Source: Yinghuangia elevatio
GTDB lineage: Bacteria > Actinomycetota > Actinomycetes > Streptomycetales > Streptomycetaceae
Direction of reading: 5' to 3'
NCBI RefSeq assembly: GCF_040649515.1
Contig: NZ_JBEZFP010000015.1
Location: 1-64,000 of the forward strand
Length of the DNA stretch: 64,000 nt
The notes under the pieces are model-generated. The model made no database searches, was not told the DNA's origin, and saw only the letters and a program-made list of their open reading frames with translations. Position numbers and translations under genes: made by a program. Shown here piece after piece: positions 1 through 9,462 of this stretch (positions within the stretch are counted from its first letter, which is position 1; every line of letters starts with the position of its first letter).

Positions 1-60
1 GTGGCCGAGGGCGTCCGGGAGGATCACGTCGAACGGCCTGGGGGTGAAGGGCGCGTACAT
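1..60 (-). CDS. 5' end of an unidentified gene cut by the window edge
   Basis: An ATG at 60-58 on the minus strand opens 20 codons that stay open to the window edge. Nearly all end in G or C, as in real genes here. The peptide begins MYAPFTPRPFDVILPDALGH. There is no clear ribosome binding site, but the hexamer GACAAT lies six bases before the ATG, the same geometry as several apparently leaderless genes in this window. It would be transcribed divergently from the MFS exporter at 252. Twenty residues are too few to assign a family. Confidence 0.35.
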   Translation of the reverse strand, partial: MYAPFTPRPFDVILPDALGH

Positions 61-186
61 GGCCTGATTGTCATCAGGGATTAGGCCGAATGGTGGAACA
101 AGCTCCTGATTTCACCCGTACGTAGGGCTTTTGGGGACTTGCATCGCGCGACTCGCGTCACACCGGCGCGGGTGACCGCCAGCTCT

Positions 187-223
187 GTTGCTTGCCGCAA
201 CTAACGCCGCTATCTTTAGTTGC
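187..223 (+). promoter_or_regulatory. Promoter overlapped by inverted repeats, upstream of the MFS gene
   Basis: A sigma-70-like promoter is visible: TTGCTT at 188-193, a 17-bp spacer, and TATCTT at 211-216. A perfect inverted repeat, GCAACTAA at 197-204 and TTAGTTGC at 216-223, brackets the -10 box. A smaller one, GTTGC at 187-191 and GCAAC at 197-201, covers the -35 box. A repressor bound here would block RNA polymerase. The TTAGTTGC half-site followed by ACGAAACAA resembles MarR-family operators next to exporters; that family assignment is inference. Confidence 0.6.
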
Positions 224-251
224 ACGAAACAATGGTGGATGGTGGAGTGCG

Positions 252-1985
252 ATGTCGACGATTGCGAGTGACACGGCGTCAGGCAGATCGGAGCCGGGCG
301 CCGACGGGGAGTTCACGCACCGTCAGATCATGAAGGTGATGAGCGTTCTGCTCGTCTCCCTCTTCGTGGCCTGCATATCCGGCACGGTCATCAGCACCGC
401 GCTGCCCACGATCGTCGGCGACCTCGGGGGACAGGACCAACTCGCCTGGGTCGCGAGCGCGGGCCTGCTCACCACCACCGCGTCGACCCCGCTCTGGGGC
501 AAGCTGTCCGACCTGTACGGCCGCAAGCGCCTGTTCCGCATCGCCCTCATCCTCTTCGCGGTGTCCTCGGCGCTCGCCGGGCTGTCGCAGAGCATGGGCC
601 AGTTGATCGCGGCGCGCGCCGCCCAGGGCATCGGCGTCGGCGGCATCACGGCGCTCACCCAGGCGATCATGGCGGACGTCACGACCCCGCGTACCCGCGG
701 CCGCTACTCCGGCTGGATCGGCTCGGCCTTCGGCGTCGCGACCGTCGCCGGCCCGCTCATCGGCGGCTTCCTGGTCGGCTCCGAGGCCCTCGGCTGGCGC
801 TGGACCTTCTACGTCGGCATCCCGTTCGCGGTCGCCGCGCTGGTGATGGTCGAGCGGGTCCTCAAGCTGCCGCACGTCCGCCGCGAGGCGCACGTCGACT
901 ACCTCGGCGCCGCGCTGATCACCGGCGCGATCACCTCGGTCCTGCTGGCGCTGTCGCTCGGCGGGCAGAAGTGGGCGTGGAACTCCGGTACGACTTACAC
1001 GCTGGCTGCCTTGACCGTCGTGCTCGGCCTCGGCGCGGCGTGGCAGGAGCGCCGGGCGAAGCAGCCGATCCTGCCGCCGCACCTGTTCCGCAGCCGGACC
1101 TTCCGGCTCGCCGGCACCGGGTCGTTCTTCGTCGGCTTCGCGATGTTCGGCGCGATGATCTACCTGCCGCAGTACCTCCAGATCGTGCGCGGCATGAGCC
1201 CCACGCGGTCGGGCCTGATGACGCTGCCCATGGTGATCGGCATGCTCGGCGCGTCCATCCTGTCCGGACGGCTCATCACCCGGTACGGGCGCTGGAAGGC
1301 GTTCCCGCTGATCGGCCTGCCGATGATCTCGCTGGGCCTCTTCCTGCTGGCCAACCTCAAGGTCGGTACGCCGCTCGCCCTCGCCGGCGTCTACATGCTC
1401 GTCCTCGGCGTGGGCCTGGGACTGTCGTCGCAGGTGCTCGTGCTGGCGATCCAGAACGACGTGGACCCGGACGACATCGGCACCGCGACGTCGTCGGCGT
1501 CCTTCTTCCGCTCGATGGGCGGCGCGGTCGGCGTCGGCGTGCTCGGGGCCATCCTGAGCTCGCGGCTCAGCTCCGGGATCCCCGAACTGATGGCGGAACG
1601 CCACGTCACACCCCCGCCCGGCACGGACATGGGCCACCTGCTGGGCAGCCCGTCCGCCATCCACGACCTGGACGCGCCGCTGCGCGGCGTGGTGCTGGAC
1701 GGCTTCACCGACGGCTTGCACACCGTCTTCCTCACCGCGGCGCCGGTCACGCTGCTCGGCTTCCTCGCCGTCCTGGCGATCCGCGAGGTCGCGCTGCGCG
1801 GCGGACGGAACGCCAAGGAGGAGGTCGGGGCGGACGACGGCCCGCGCGGCGGAGGCGACCGCGGGGGTGAGCGTGGCGGTGAGCGCGGAGGTGACGCCGC
1901 GGATGCGGAGCCTGACGGATCGTCAGATCCGGCCGCGGCCGATCTCGCGGGACCTGTCTCGGAACGGGCCGGCGCTCGGGGCTGA
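252..1985 (+). CDS. MFS drug exporter, DHA2 (14-helix) type
   Basis: A 577-residue proton-driven multidrug exporter of the inner membrane. The start is ATG 252, preceded by a GGTGGAG-type ribosome site; an in-frame TTG at 192 lies inside the operator and is unlikely. The protein has a short soluble N-terminus, then about 14 hydrophobic segments. The MFS signature GKLSDLYGRKR is at about residues 83-93, after helix 2, and a motif-C-like glycine-rich stretch (VATVAGPLIGGFLVG) follows in the helix 5 region. The last 60 residues are hydrophilic and carry GGERGGERGG repeats. Related EmrB/QacA proteins export lipophilic drugs or antibiotics; the substrate here is unknown. The operator overlapping the promoter suggests ligand-inducible repression, but no regulator gene for it is visible. 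Confidence 0.9.
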   Translation: MSTIASDTASGRSEPGADGEFTHRQIMKVMSVLLVSLFVACISGTVISTALPTIVGDLGGQDQLAWVASAGLLTTTASTPLWGKLSDLYGRKRLFRIALILFAVSSALAGLSQSMGQLIAARAAQGIGVGGITALTQAIMADVTTPRTRGRYSGWIGSAFGVATVAGPLIGGFLVGSEALGWRWTFYVGIPFAVAALVMVERVLKLPHVRREAHVDYLGAALITGAITSVLLALSLGGQKWAWNSGTTYTLAALTVVLGLGAAWQERRAKQPILPPHLFRSRTFRLAGTGSFFVGFAMFGAMIYLPQYLQIVRGMSPTRSGLMTLPMVIGMLGASILSGRLITRYGRWKAFPLIGLPMISLGLFLLANLKVGTPLALAGVYMLVLGVGLGLSSQVLVLAIQNDVDPDDIGTATSSASFFRSMGGAVGVGVLGAILSSRLSSGIPELMAERHVTPPPGTDMGHLLGSPSAIHDLDAPLRGVVLDGFTDGLHTVFLTAAPVTLLGFLAVLAIREVALRGGRNAKEEVGADDGPRGGGDRGGERGGERGGDAADAEPDGSSDPAAADLAGPVSERAGARG

Positions 1986-2036
1986 CAACAAGCGGTTCCG
2001 GGCAGCACAATCCTGGTAATCGGCGTACCCGTCGGT

Positions 2037-2055
2037 AGGCAGCGCGGCGCTGCCT
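2037..2055. promoter_or_regulatory. Perfect 19-nt palindrome between the MFS and ligase genes
   Basis: AGGCAGCGC at 2037-2045, a single G at 2046, and GCGCTGCCT at 2047-2055 form two perfect 9-bp arms around a one-base centre. The centre is too tight for a normal terminator loop and no T-run follows, so an operator for the ligase gene (start 2094) is at least as likely as a terminator for the exporter. Confidence 0.35.
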
Positions 2056-2093
2056 GGCCCCCCACGGCCGCAGACCACCAGGAGGTCTCGTAA

Positions 2094-3743
<1,650 letters not shown>

Positions 3744-3786
3744 CCCGCTCGGAAGGCTTAGCCCCCGGTCGGGGGTGGTGAGACGA

Positions 3787-3830
3787 AAACCGTGGTCCCG
3801 GCGCCGAGTTGGCGTCGGGACCACGGGTTT
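3787..3830. terminator. Bidirectional terminator hairpin
   Basis: CGTGGTCCCG at 3791-3800 pairs perfectly with CGGGACCACG at 3816-3825. The stem is extended inward by GGCGCC/GGCG pairing and flanked by AAAA on the left and TTT on the right. It sits between the convergent ligase gene and the minus-strand hybrid sensor gene, so it can end transcripts from both sides. The following 120 bp (to 3951) are low-complexity CTGCTTTCGCGGCTT-like repeats with no gene. Confidence 0.85.
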
Positions 3831-3951
3831 GTGCGGCTGGATCGGTTCTTTCGCTGGCTTTCGCTGCTTTCGCGGCTTCTGCTGCTTCCGCGCTTGCGCT
3901 GCTTGGACGAGTTGCGGCGAGTTGCAGCGAGTTCCGGCGAAATCCGGCCGG

Positions 3952-6900
3952 TCAGACGAGCGAGGCGATCTTGCCGAGCAGGTCGACCACGCGCTGCTGG
4001 ACGTCGTCGCGCGTCGAGCGCTCGGCCAGGAACAGCACCGTCTCGCCGGTCTGCAGGCGCGGCAGGTCCTCCGGCGCGATGTCGACCGTCGTGTAGACGA
4101 CGATCGGAGTCGAGTGCAGGCGCTGGTTGTTGCGCAGCCAGTCGACGATGCCGAGGCGGCGCCGACGTACCAGCATGAGGTCGAGAACCACGAGGTTCGG
4201 CTCGACGCTGGAGGCCTTCGACACCGCCTCGCTCTCCGAGGTGACGTGCACGACGTCCATGCCGCGACGTACCAGCGAACCGGTGAACGCGGTGGCGATG
4301 TCGTGGTTGGCCTCGACGAGCAGGACGCGCGAGGCGTGGGCCGCACTGTCGGCCGGGGCGAGCGAGCGCAGCAGCACGGCCGGATCGGCGCCGAACGCGG
4401 CGTCGCGCGTGGCCTGCATGAGCCCGGCGGTCACGAGCACCGGGATGTGCGCGGCGGTCGCGGCGGTGCGCAGGGACTGCAGGGCGGTACGCGTGATCGG
4501 ACCGGTCAGCGGGTCCACGAACAGCGCCGCCGGGTGCGCCGTGGCGTTTGCGTCGACCTCTTCGCGGGACCGCACCAGGACCGGGTCCCAGCCGCGGGCC
4601 GTGAGCGCGCTCGACGTGGGGCCGTCGGGGGAGGGCCAGACCAGGAGCCTGCGGGGGCGGCCGTCGGCGGTCGGGGCGACCATCGGCGGGTAGTTCGGGT
4701 CCACGGCGGCGAGTTCGCCGGGCGGGGGAGTGTCGACGTCGTAGCCCGCGGGGAGGTACGGGGGCTGGTGCTGTGGTTGCAGCTGCTGCGGTTGCTGCGG
4801 TTGCTGGTTCGGTGGAGCGGGGGGCGCGGGGGCGAGTTGGGCCGCTGCGGCTTGCAGGGCTTGGTGCGCGGCCTGTGCGGATTGCGCATGTTGACCGGGC
4901 TGACCGGGTTGGTCGTGCTGGCCCGGCTGGGTCGGCTGCCCGGGCTGGCCCGGGTGCGCCGGTTCGCGGACGGTGCCCGGGTGGGGCGCGGCCCCCGGGG
5001 TGCGTTGCGGAAGTTCCACGGCGGGCAGGGCGTCGCCGCCGTTGGATGTGCCTGTGCCCGTGCCCGTGCCTGCGCCCGTGCCGGGGAACGGCATGGGCAC
5101 GCCTTGGCCGTCGTGCGGGGGCGCGTAGGCGTGCGGCAGCGCGTACGGTCCGCTCGTCCGGCCGTCTCCGCGGTCCTCGGGCTCGGCCCCCGGGGGCTGT
5201 TCGTGGCCGGGCAGGCCCTCCGGCTGCTGTGCGGGGGCCAGGGCACGGCGGCGGCGACCCGTGAAAGGTGCCCGCGGTGCCGCGTCGGGGGCGGGGGCTT
5301 CGGGGGCAGCGGTGCTGCTCGTACCGGCATCTGCGGCGCCCGGCGCGGGCGGAGGAGTCGGCGGCATCGGGGGGATCACCGGGGGAGCCGGCACGTTCGG
5401 CGTCGCCGAGGGGTCGGCGGGAGCGAACGGTATGTGCGGCATCAAGGCCGTGGGGGCGTCCGCCTCCGCGCCGGGGGCCTGTGGGAGGCCGGGCATGTCC
5501 AGGAGTTCGGTCGGGGCGAGGTCGGGCTGCTCGCCCCGGTCGGGCCGGTCCTGCACGCTCGTGGAGTGGCTTCCGGCGCCGGGGGCGCCCGTGCGCGACT
5601 GCGACGGTATCGCCGCGGGAGGCGTCGACATCTGGTGCCGCGCGCGTGCCATGTGCGGCGTGTGACGCCCGTTGACCTTCGCCGGTACGCCGGTTCCGGC
5701 GTCCTCGGATTCCGTCCCCGCCTCCGCGACACCGGGTTCCGCGCTGCCGGCTTCCGCGCGGTGACTTGTCGTGCCGTGCCTGGGACTTGTGGGCTGCGTA
5801 CCCGTTCCGCCGCTCGGCCCGGCGCTCGTGGCGCCCGGGCCCTCGGGGGCCTCGGCGGCGCTGTCGGCGGACGGCAGCGCACGATGGGTCGCGCGGCGTC
5901 CGCCGGACGCGGGCACCAGCGGAACGCTCGGCGCCGTCCCGGGAGGCGGCGTCGACTCACCGGCCGGGAGCGCGATCGGCTTCGAGGGGGCGGGGGGGAG
6001 GGACGGGGTGGCCGGCGTGGGCGGACCTGCCGGGTTGGCAGGCTCGAGTCCGTGGCCGTTGCCGTTCCCGCGGCCTGCTGCGTTGCCGCCCGTGTTCCCG
6101 TTGCCGTTCCCGCCGCCGTCTCCGGCGCCGTGGCCTTCTCCGCCGGAGTTGTCGCCAGCGTTGTCGCCGCGAGCGGCTGGCAGCCGAGGTGCCGAACCCT
6201 CGCCACTCGCGGGGGTGTTCTTGTCCGCCGCCTCGGCGCTCTCGCCGGTCCTGGGCCGCCCGTCGGCGCCGTCGCCGGCCCCCGGCTTCCGCGCCGCGTC
6301 CTGCTCCGGCTTGGCGCCGGGCTTGGCCGCGGCGGTGCCGGGGCGTACGGCAGGTGAGGTCCGGGCGCGTTTGCGGGCGCGGGCGCGTACGTCCTTGCCC
6401 TCCTCCGCGGCATCCTGCGGACGTGCCTTTGCGGCGGCCTCGTCGTCGGCCGGGAGTTCGACCACGTACGTGCTGCCACGCCCCTCCACCGCATGTGACT
6501 CGACCGTGCCGCCGTGCGCCTCGATCACCGAACGGGCCAGCGGCACATGGACCGAGCTGCCGCGGCTTGCGGGGCCGCGTACCTCGATGCGCGCCATGCC
6601 GTCGCGCTCCGCCGCCGCGACGACGACCGTCGAGCCCTTGGGGCCGGCGCCGACGGTGTCCGCGATCAGATGGCCCAACGCCCGCGTCATCGCGTCGACA
6701 TCGACCTGCACGCCGACGGCCGCGGCCGTCACCGTGAACTCGACGCCTGCGGCGCGTGCCGGATAGGTCACCGTCTCCAGCGCGCGGTCGAGCAGGTCGT
6801 CGACGGTCGCGGCGGTGCGCTCGACACCGTCCTTCTTCTCCCCGCGCTGGTGCTCCAGCACCTCGCCGGTGAGGCCGACCATCTCCTCGAGTTCGCCCGC

Positions 6901-7818
6901 GACTTGGCGTACCACGCGGCGCGCGCTCGGTCCCAGCTCGCCGATGCTGCCGTCGGCCAGGGCCTTCAGGCGCGCGCGGGACGCCTCGATCCGTACCAGC
7001 AACTCGGCGTCCAGCAGCTCCGCCAACTGCTCGCGGTGCTCGGCCAGCGTCCGTTCGCGCGACGTGTCGGTGAACGTCATCACCGCACCGACCACGGCCT
7101 CGCCCAGCAGAATCGGTGCCGTCGTCATCTCGACCGGGACGGCCTCGCCGTCGCCGCGCCACAGGACCTGGTCCCGCAGCCGCTGCTTGCGGCCGGTCTT
7201 CAGGGTCACCAGCGCGGGGCACTCGTCCGCGGGCATCGGCGTGCCGTCGGCCTTCTTCGGCTGCAGGAGCTCGTGCAGCGACTTGCCGCCCAGATCGCTC
7301 GCCCGGTGCCGCAGTATGCGCGCCGCCGCGGGGTTGACCAGCACGATCGAACCCTCGGCGTCGATCCCGACGATGCCCTCGGACGCGGCCCGCAGAATCA
7401 TCTCGGTCTGCCGCTGCTGCCGCTGCAACTCCGACTCGACGTCCACCGAACCACTCAGATCACGCACTACGATCATGAGCAGTTCGTCGTCGTACGCCCC
7501 GGGCAGGTTCGCGCTCGTCACCTCGACCGGCATCAGCGAGCCGTCGGTACGCCGCGCGGTCATCCGGGTGGGCTTCGTCCGCGTCTCCGACGTGTCCATG
7601 GCACGCACGGACCCCGGAATGCGGCTGCGGTCGAACGTCGGCAGCAGGTCCAGCAGTCCCCGCCCCACGATCGGCGTGCCCGGGGCCTCCAACGCCTCCA
7701 GCGCCATCGCATTCGCGTTGACCACCGTGCCGTTGCGGTTCACCAGCAGGAGCGCGTCAGGCAGGGCGTCGAGTATGGCGGCGAGGCGAGCAGCGCCTCG
7801 GGATGGCCTGCTGCTCAC
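3952..7818 (-). CDS. PAS-PAS / degenerate kinase / double receiver hybrid protein
   Basis: A 1288-residue soluble signalling protein. The start is GTG 7818, ten bases after GAGGAGG. Visible order: PAS domain at about 10-115, second PAS at about 140-260, a two-helix region at 265-335 where a kinase H-box should be, an HATPase-like fold at about 345-455, a proline/glycine/alanine-rich linker of some 590 residues, a receiver-like fold at about 1055-1160, and a second receiver at 1163-1288 with its phospho-acceptor Asp at 1213 (VVLDLML). No SHELRTPL-type histidine is present, and the ATP lid lacks the usual DxGxG and NLLxNA motifs, so it is probably not an active kinase. The first receiver also lacks a normal acidic pocket. 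It may act as a phosphate sink or scaffold for another kinase; its partner is unknown. Confidence 0.8.
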   Translation of the reverse strand: MSSRPSRGAARLAAILDALPDALLLVNRNGTVVNANAMALEALEAPGTPIVGRGLLDLLPTFDRSRIPGSVRAMDTSETRTKPTRMTARRTDGSLMPVEVTSANLPGAYDDELLMIVVRDLSGSVDVESELQRQQRQTEMILRAASEGIVGIDAEGSIVLVNPAAARILRHRASDLGGKSLHELLQPKKADGTPMPADECPALVTLKTGRKQRLRDQVLWRGDGEAVPVEMTTAPILLGEAVVGAVMTFTDTSRERTLAEHREQLAELLDAELLVRIEASRARLKALADGSIGELGPSARRVVRQVAGELEEMVGLTGEVLEHQRGEKKDGVERTAATVDDLLDRALETVTYPARAAGVEFTVTAAAVGVQVDVDAMTRALGHLIADTVGAGPKGSTVVVAAAERDGMARIEVRGPASRGSSVHVPLARSVIEAHGGTVESHAVEGRGSTYVVELPADDEAAAKARPQDAAEEGKDVRARARKRARTSPAVRPGTAAAKPGAKPEQDAARKPGAGDGADGRPRTGESAEAADKNTPASGEGSAPRLPAARGDNAGDNSGGEGHGAGDGGGNGNGNTGGNAAGRGNGNGHGLEPANPAGPPTPATPSLPPAPSKPIALPAGESTPPPGTAPSVPLVPASGGRRATHRALPSADSAAEAPEGPGATSAGPSGGTGTQPTSPRHGTTSHRAEAGSAEPGVAEAGTESEDAGTGVPAKVNGRHTPHMARARHQMSTPPAAIPSQSRTGAPGAGSHSTSVQDRPDRGEQPDLAPTELLDMPGLPQAPGAEADAPTALMPHIPFAPADPSATPNVPAPPVIPPMPPTPPPAPGAADAGTSSTAAPEAPAPDAAPRAPFTGRRRRALAPAQQPEGLPGHEQPPGAEPEDRGDGRTSGPYALPHAYAPPHDGQGVPMPFPGTGAGTGTGTGTSNGGDALPAVELPQRTPGAAPHPGTVREPAHPGQPGQPTQPGQHDQPGQPGQHAQSAQAAHQALQAAAAQLAPAPPAPPNQQPQQPQQLQPQHQPPYLPAGYDVDTPPPGELAAVDPNYPPMVAPTADGRPRRLLVWPSPDGPTSSALTARGWDPVLVRSREEVDANATAHPAALFVDPLTGPITRTALQSLRTAATAAHIPVLVTAGLMQATRDAAFGADPAVLLRSLAPADSAAHASRVLLVEANHDIATAFTGSLVRRGMDVVHVTSESEAVSKASSVEPNLVVLDLMLVRRRRLGIVDWLRNNQRLHSTPIVVYTTVDIAPEDLPRLQTGETVLFLAERSTRDDVQQRVVDLLGKIASLV

Positions 7819-7966
7819 GAAGCGCGTACCTCCTCAACGTCCCCTGGACTGTGCCGACGGCCCATCCTGCCCGTCCCCCCGGAGGCATGTCACGACCGAC
7901 TATCGCATTCTTTTTGCCCCAGCGTTGACCGGGCGGGTAATCTATCCGCCGTCGGGATACACCGAT

Positions 7967-8057
7967 GGAGGCTTCGCCTAGTCTGGTCTATGGCGCCGCA
8001 CTGCTAATGCGGTTTGGGTAACCAACCCCATCCCGGGTTCAAATCCCGGAGCCTCCG
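7967..8057 (+). tRNA. tRNA-Ser(GCT)
   Basis: The acceptor arms GGAGGCT (7967-7973) and AGCCTCC (8050-8056) pair perfectly, with G at 8057 as discriminator base; CCA is not encoded. The anticodon stem CCGCA/TGCGG encloses the loop CTGCTAA, giving anticodon GCT at 8003-8005. A long variable arm and the GGTTCAAATCC T-loop are typical of serine tRNA. The total length of 91 nt fits the class. Confidence 0.96.
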
Positions 8058-8063
8058 CACTTC

Positions 8064-8096
8064 AACGGCCCGTCCGGTCCAACCGGACGGGCCGTT
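8064..8096 (+). terminator. Terminator after tRNA-Ser
   Basis: AACGGCCCGTCCGG (8064-8077) and CCGGACGGGCCGTT (8083-8096) form a perfect 14-bp stem with a five-base loop, starting seven bases after the tRNA. Confidence 0.9.
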
Positions 8097-8099
8097 CTG

Positions 8100-8546
8100 C
8101 GTCCCTGCCCGGACCCCTCCGTAACCACCCAGCCACCCCCAGCACCCGGGCAACCCCCTTTTGCCCCGACCATCCCCCTCCATCCGCTTCGCCCCTTCGC
8201 CCCTCCCGCCATGTGATCTATGCCGCACAACCCCCACCTTCGGCCCACCCAGACCAAACCCCCCTTTTCGCTCTCAGCGAACACCCACACCCGACCCCCA
8301 CCCCAACTCCACCCACCCCCGCCCTCACCCCTTTCCCTTGCCCACCCCCTCGCCCACTCTCGCTACACCCCCCTCCCCCAACCCGCCCCCCGACACCACC
8401 CCCGCAGACCCGCCTCCCGCAGACTCCGACCCCCGTCGACCTCCCTCCCCCCAAACCACCCCAAATTCCCCCTCCCGCCCCCAGTCACACAATCGATTTC
8501 AGCCCCGGCGCCGGATCCTGTATTGTTCTTCTCGGTTCACCGACCA
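8100..8546. other. Extremely C-rich non-coding spacer between two tRNA genes
   Basis: About 350 bases (roughly 8140-8500) read almost entirely as C, A and T on the plus strand with very few G, in runs such as CACCCCCGCC and CTCCCCCAACCC. Frames are open only because stop codons need G or A in certain contexts, and the implied peptides are proline/threonine low complexity without any domain. I see no gene. From about 8500 the composition returns to normal and leads into tRNA-Arg. TATTGT (8521-8526) could be its -10 box. Confidence 0.6.
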
Positions 8547-8619
8547 GCGCTCGTAGCTCAACGGATAGAGCATTTGACTACGGATCAAAAGGTTGCAGGT
8601 TCGAATCCTGCCGAGCGCA
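8547..8619 (+). tRNA. tRNA-Arg(ACG)
   Basis: The acceptor arms GCGCTCG (8547-8553) and CGAGCGC (8612-8618) pair perfectly, with A at 8619 as discriminator base; CCA is not encoded. The anticodon stem TTTGA/TCAAA holds the loop CTACGGA, giving anticodon ACG at 8580-8582 (read as ICG after deamination). The GGTTCGAATCC T-loop is intact and the length is 73 nt. Confidence 0.96.
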
Positions 8620-8629
8620 CAGCAGCTCA

Positions 8630-8665
8630 GAGGCCCACTCGATCAGTCGAGTGGGCCTCTTGCTT
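8630..8665 (+). terminator. Terminator after tRNA-Arg
   Basis: GAGGCCCACTCGA (8630-8642) pairs perfectly with TCGAGTGGGCCTC (8647-8659) around the loop TCAG, and TTGCTTT follows. It starts eleven bases after the tRNA. Confidence 0.93.
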
Positions 8666-8669
8666 TGCG

Positions 8670-8742
8670 TGGGAGCCAACTTGGGAGCCAACCTCGGGAG
8701 TTGGGCTCCCGAGCCTCTTCGGGACCCTGGTTTTTGGGAGCC
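8670..8742. repeat. Short direct and inverted repeats beside tRNA-Arg
   Basis: TGGGAGCCAAC occurs at 8670-8680 and again at 8682-8692 (12-nt period), and TTGGGAGCC recurs at 8734-8742. Between them CTCGGGAG (8693-8700) and CTCCCGAG (8706-8713) form an inverted repeat. Short tandem repeats like these flank tRNA attachment sites of actinomycete integrative elements as arm-type integrase sites. No integrase gene is present, so this would be a remnant. Confidence 0.4.
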
Positions 8743-8867
8743 GAGCTACGTCCGCGCCCTGTGACGTTGTGCCGCCGAGGGCCCGATTTCATGGGCGTCA
8801 TGAGGACAGCCCCGAGGGACACCGCCGCGGTTCGCTTGTCCCCTTCGACCAGGTGCGCCCGTACACG

Positions 8868-9268
8868 TCCTGCGCGGACGCCTCGCCGCCGCGGCCCCCG
8901 ACGGCATCGACCTGACGCTGGAACTGGTCGGCGGCGACCACCTGGAAGCGGCCATCGCCGCCGCGCGCCCCGGCGGCCGGATCGGCCTCATCGGCGCCAT
9001 CAGCACCTACAACGCCGCCGGCCCGATCCCCGCGCCCACGAACCTCTTCCAGGCGTACGCCAAGGAACTCACCCTGCGCGGACTGCTGATCACCTCGTTT
9101 TTCCCGCTCGCGCCCGAATGGATCACGAAGGCTTCCGGCTGGCTCGCGGACGGCACCTTGCGCACCGAGCAGACCGTCTACGACGGCCTCGACCAGGCAC
9201 CGGCGGCTTTCCTCGGGCTGATGCGGGGAGCCAACGTCGGCAAGATGCTCGTACGCCTGGCTCCCTGA
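8868..9268 (+). pseudogene. 5'-truncated NADP-dependent oxidoreductase (CurA/PTGR type)
   Basis: From about 8868 the frame ending at TGA 9266-9268 encodes about 133 residues that match the C-terminal 40% of medium-chain dehydrogenases of the curcumin/prostaglandin reductase type. Visible motifs are APDGIDLTLELVGGDHLEAA, RPGGRIGLIGAISTYNA, NLFQAYAKELTLRG and GANVGKMLVRL. The whole substrate-binding half and the first part of the NADPH fold are missing. The frame runs into a stop at 8801-8803 with no plausible start codon and no ribosome site. It begins about 250 bp after tRNA-Arg, next to direct repeats, which suggests loss of the 5' part by recombination. Confidence 0.75.
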
Positions 9269-9462
9269 CCGCCCAGGTCGTGACCACGGGCCTGACCTGC
9301 CGACACGCGGGTGCCAGTTCGGATGAGGCCGGGTCGTGCGCCTTGGCCGACGGGAGGTCAGGAGGTCGCGGCCGAGGGCGGGTTGCTTGACCCGTAGCGT
9401 CTACTTTGGCCGTGGGTGGGGGCTTGATCGGGCAGCGCGGGGATGGTCGGTACGCTGCCGAA

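Noticed and set aside
279..1721. Long minus-strand open frame opposite the first MFS gene
   Set aside because: Frames antisense to GC-rich genes stay open because stop codons are rare; the translation is Arg/Asp/His-rich with no domain and no ribosome site.
8213..8915. Overlapping proline-rich plus-strand frames through the C-rich spacer and tRNA-Arg
   Set aside because: They run through a tRNA gene and terminator, are low complexity, and exist in all frames because of the base composition.
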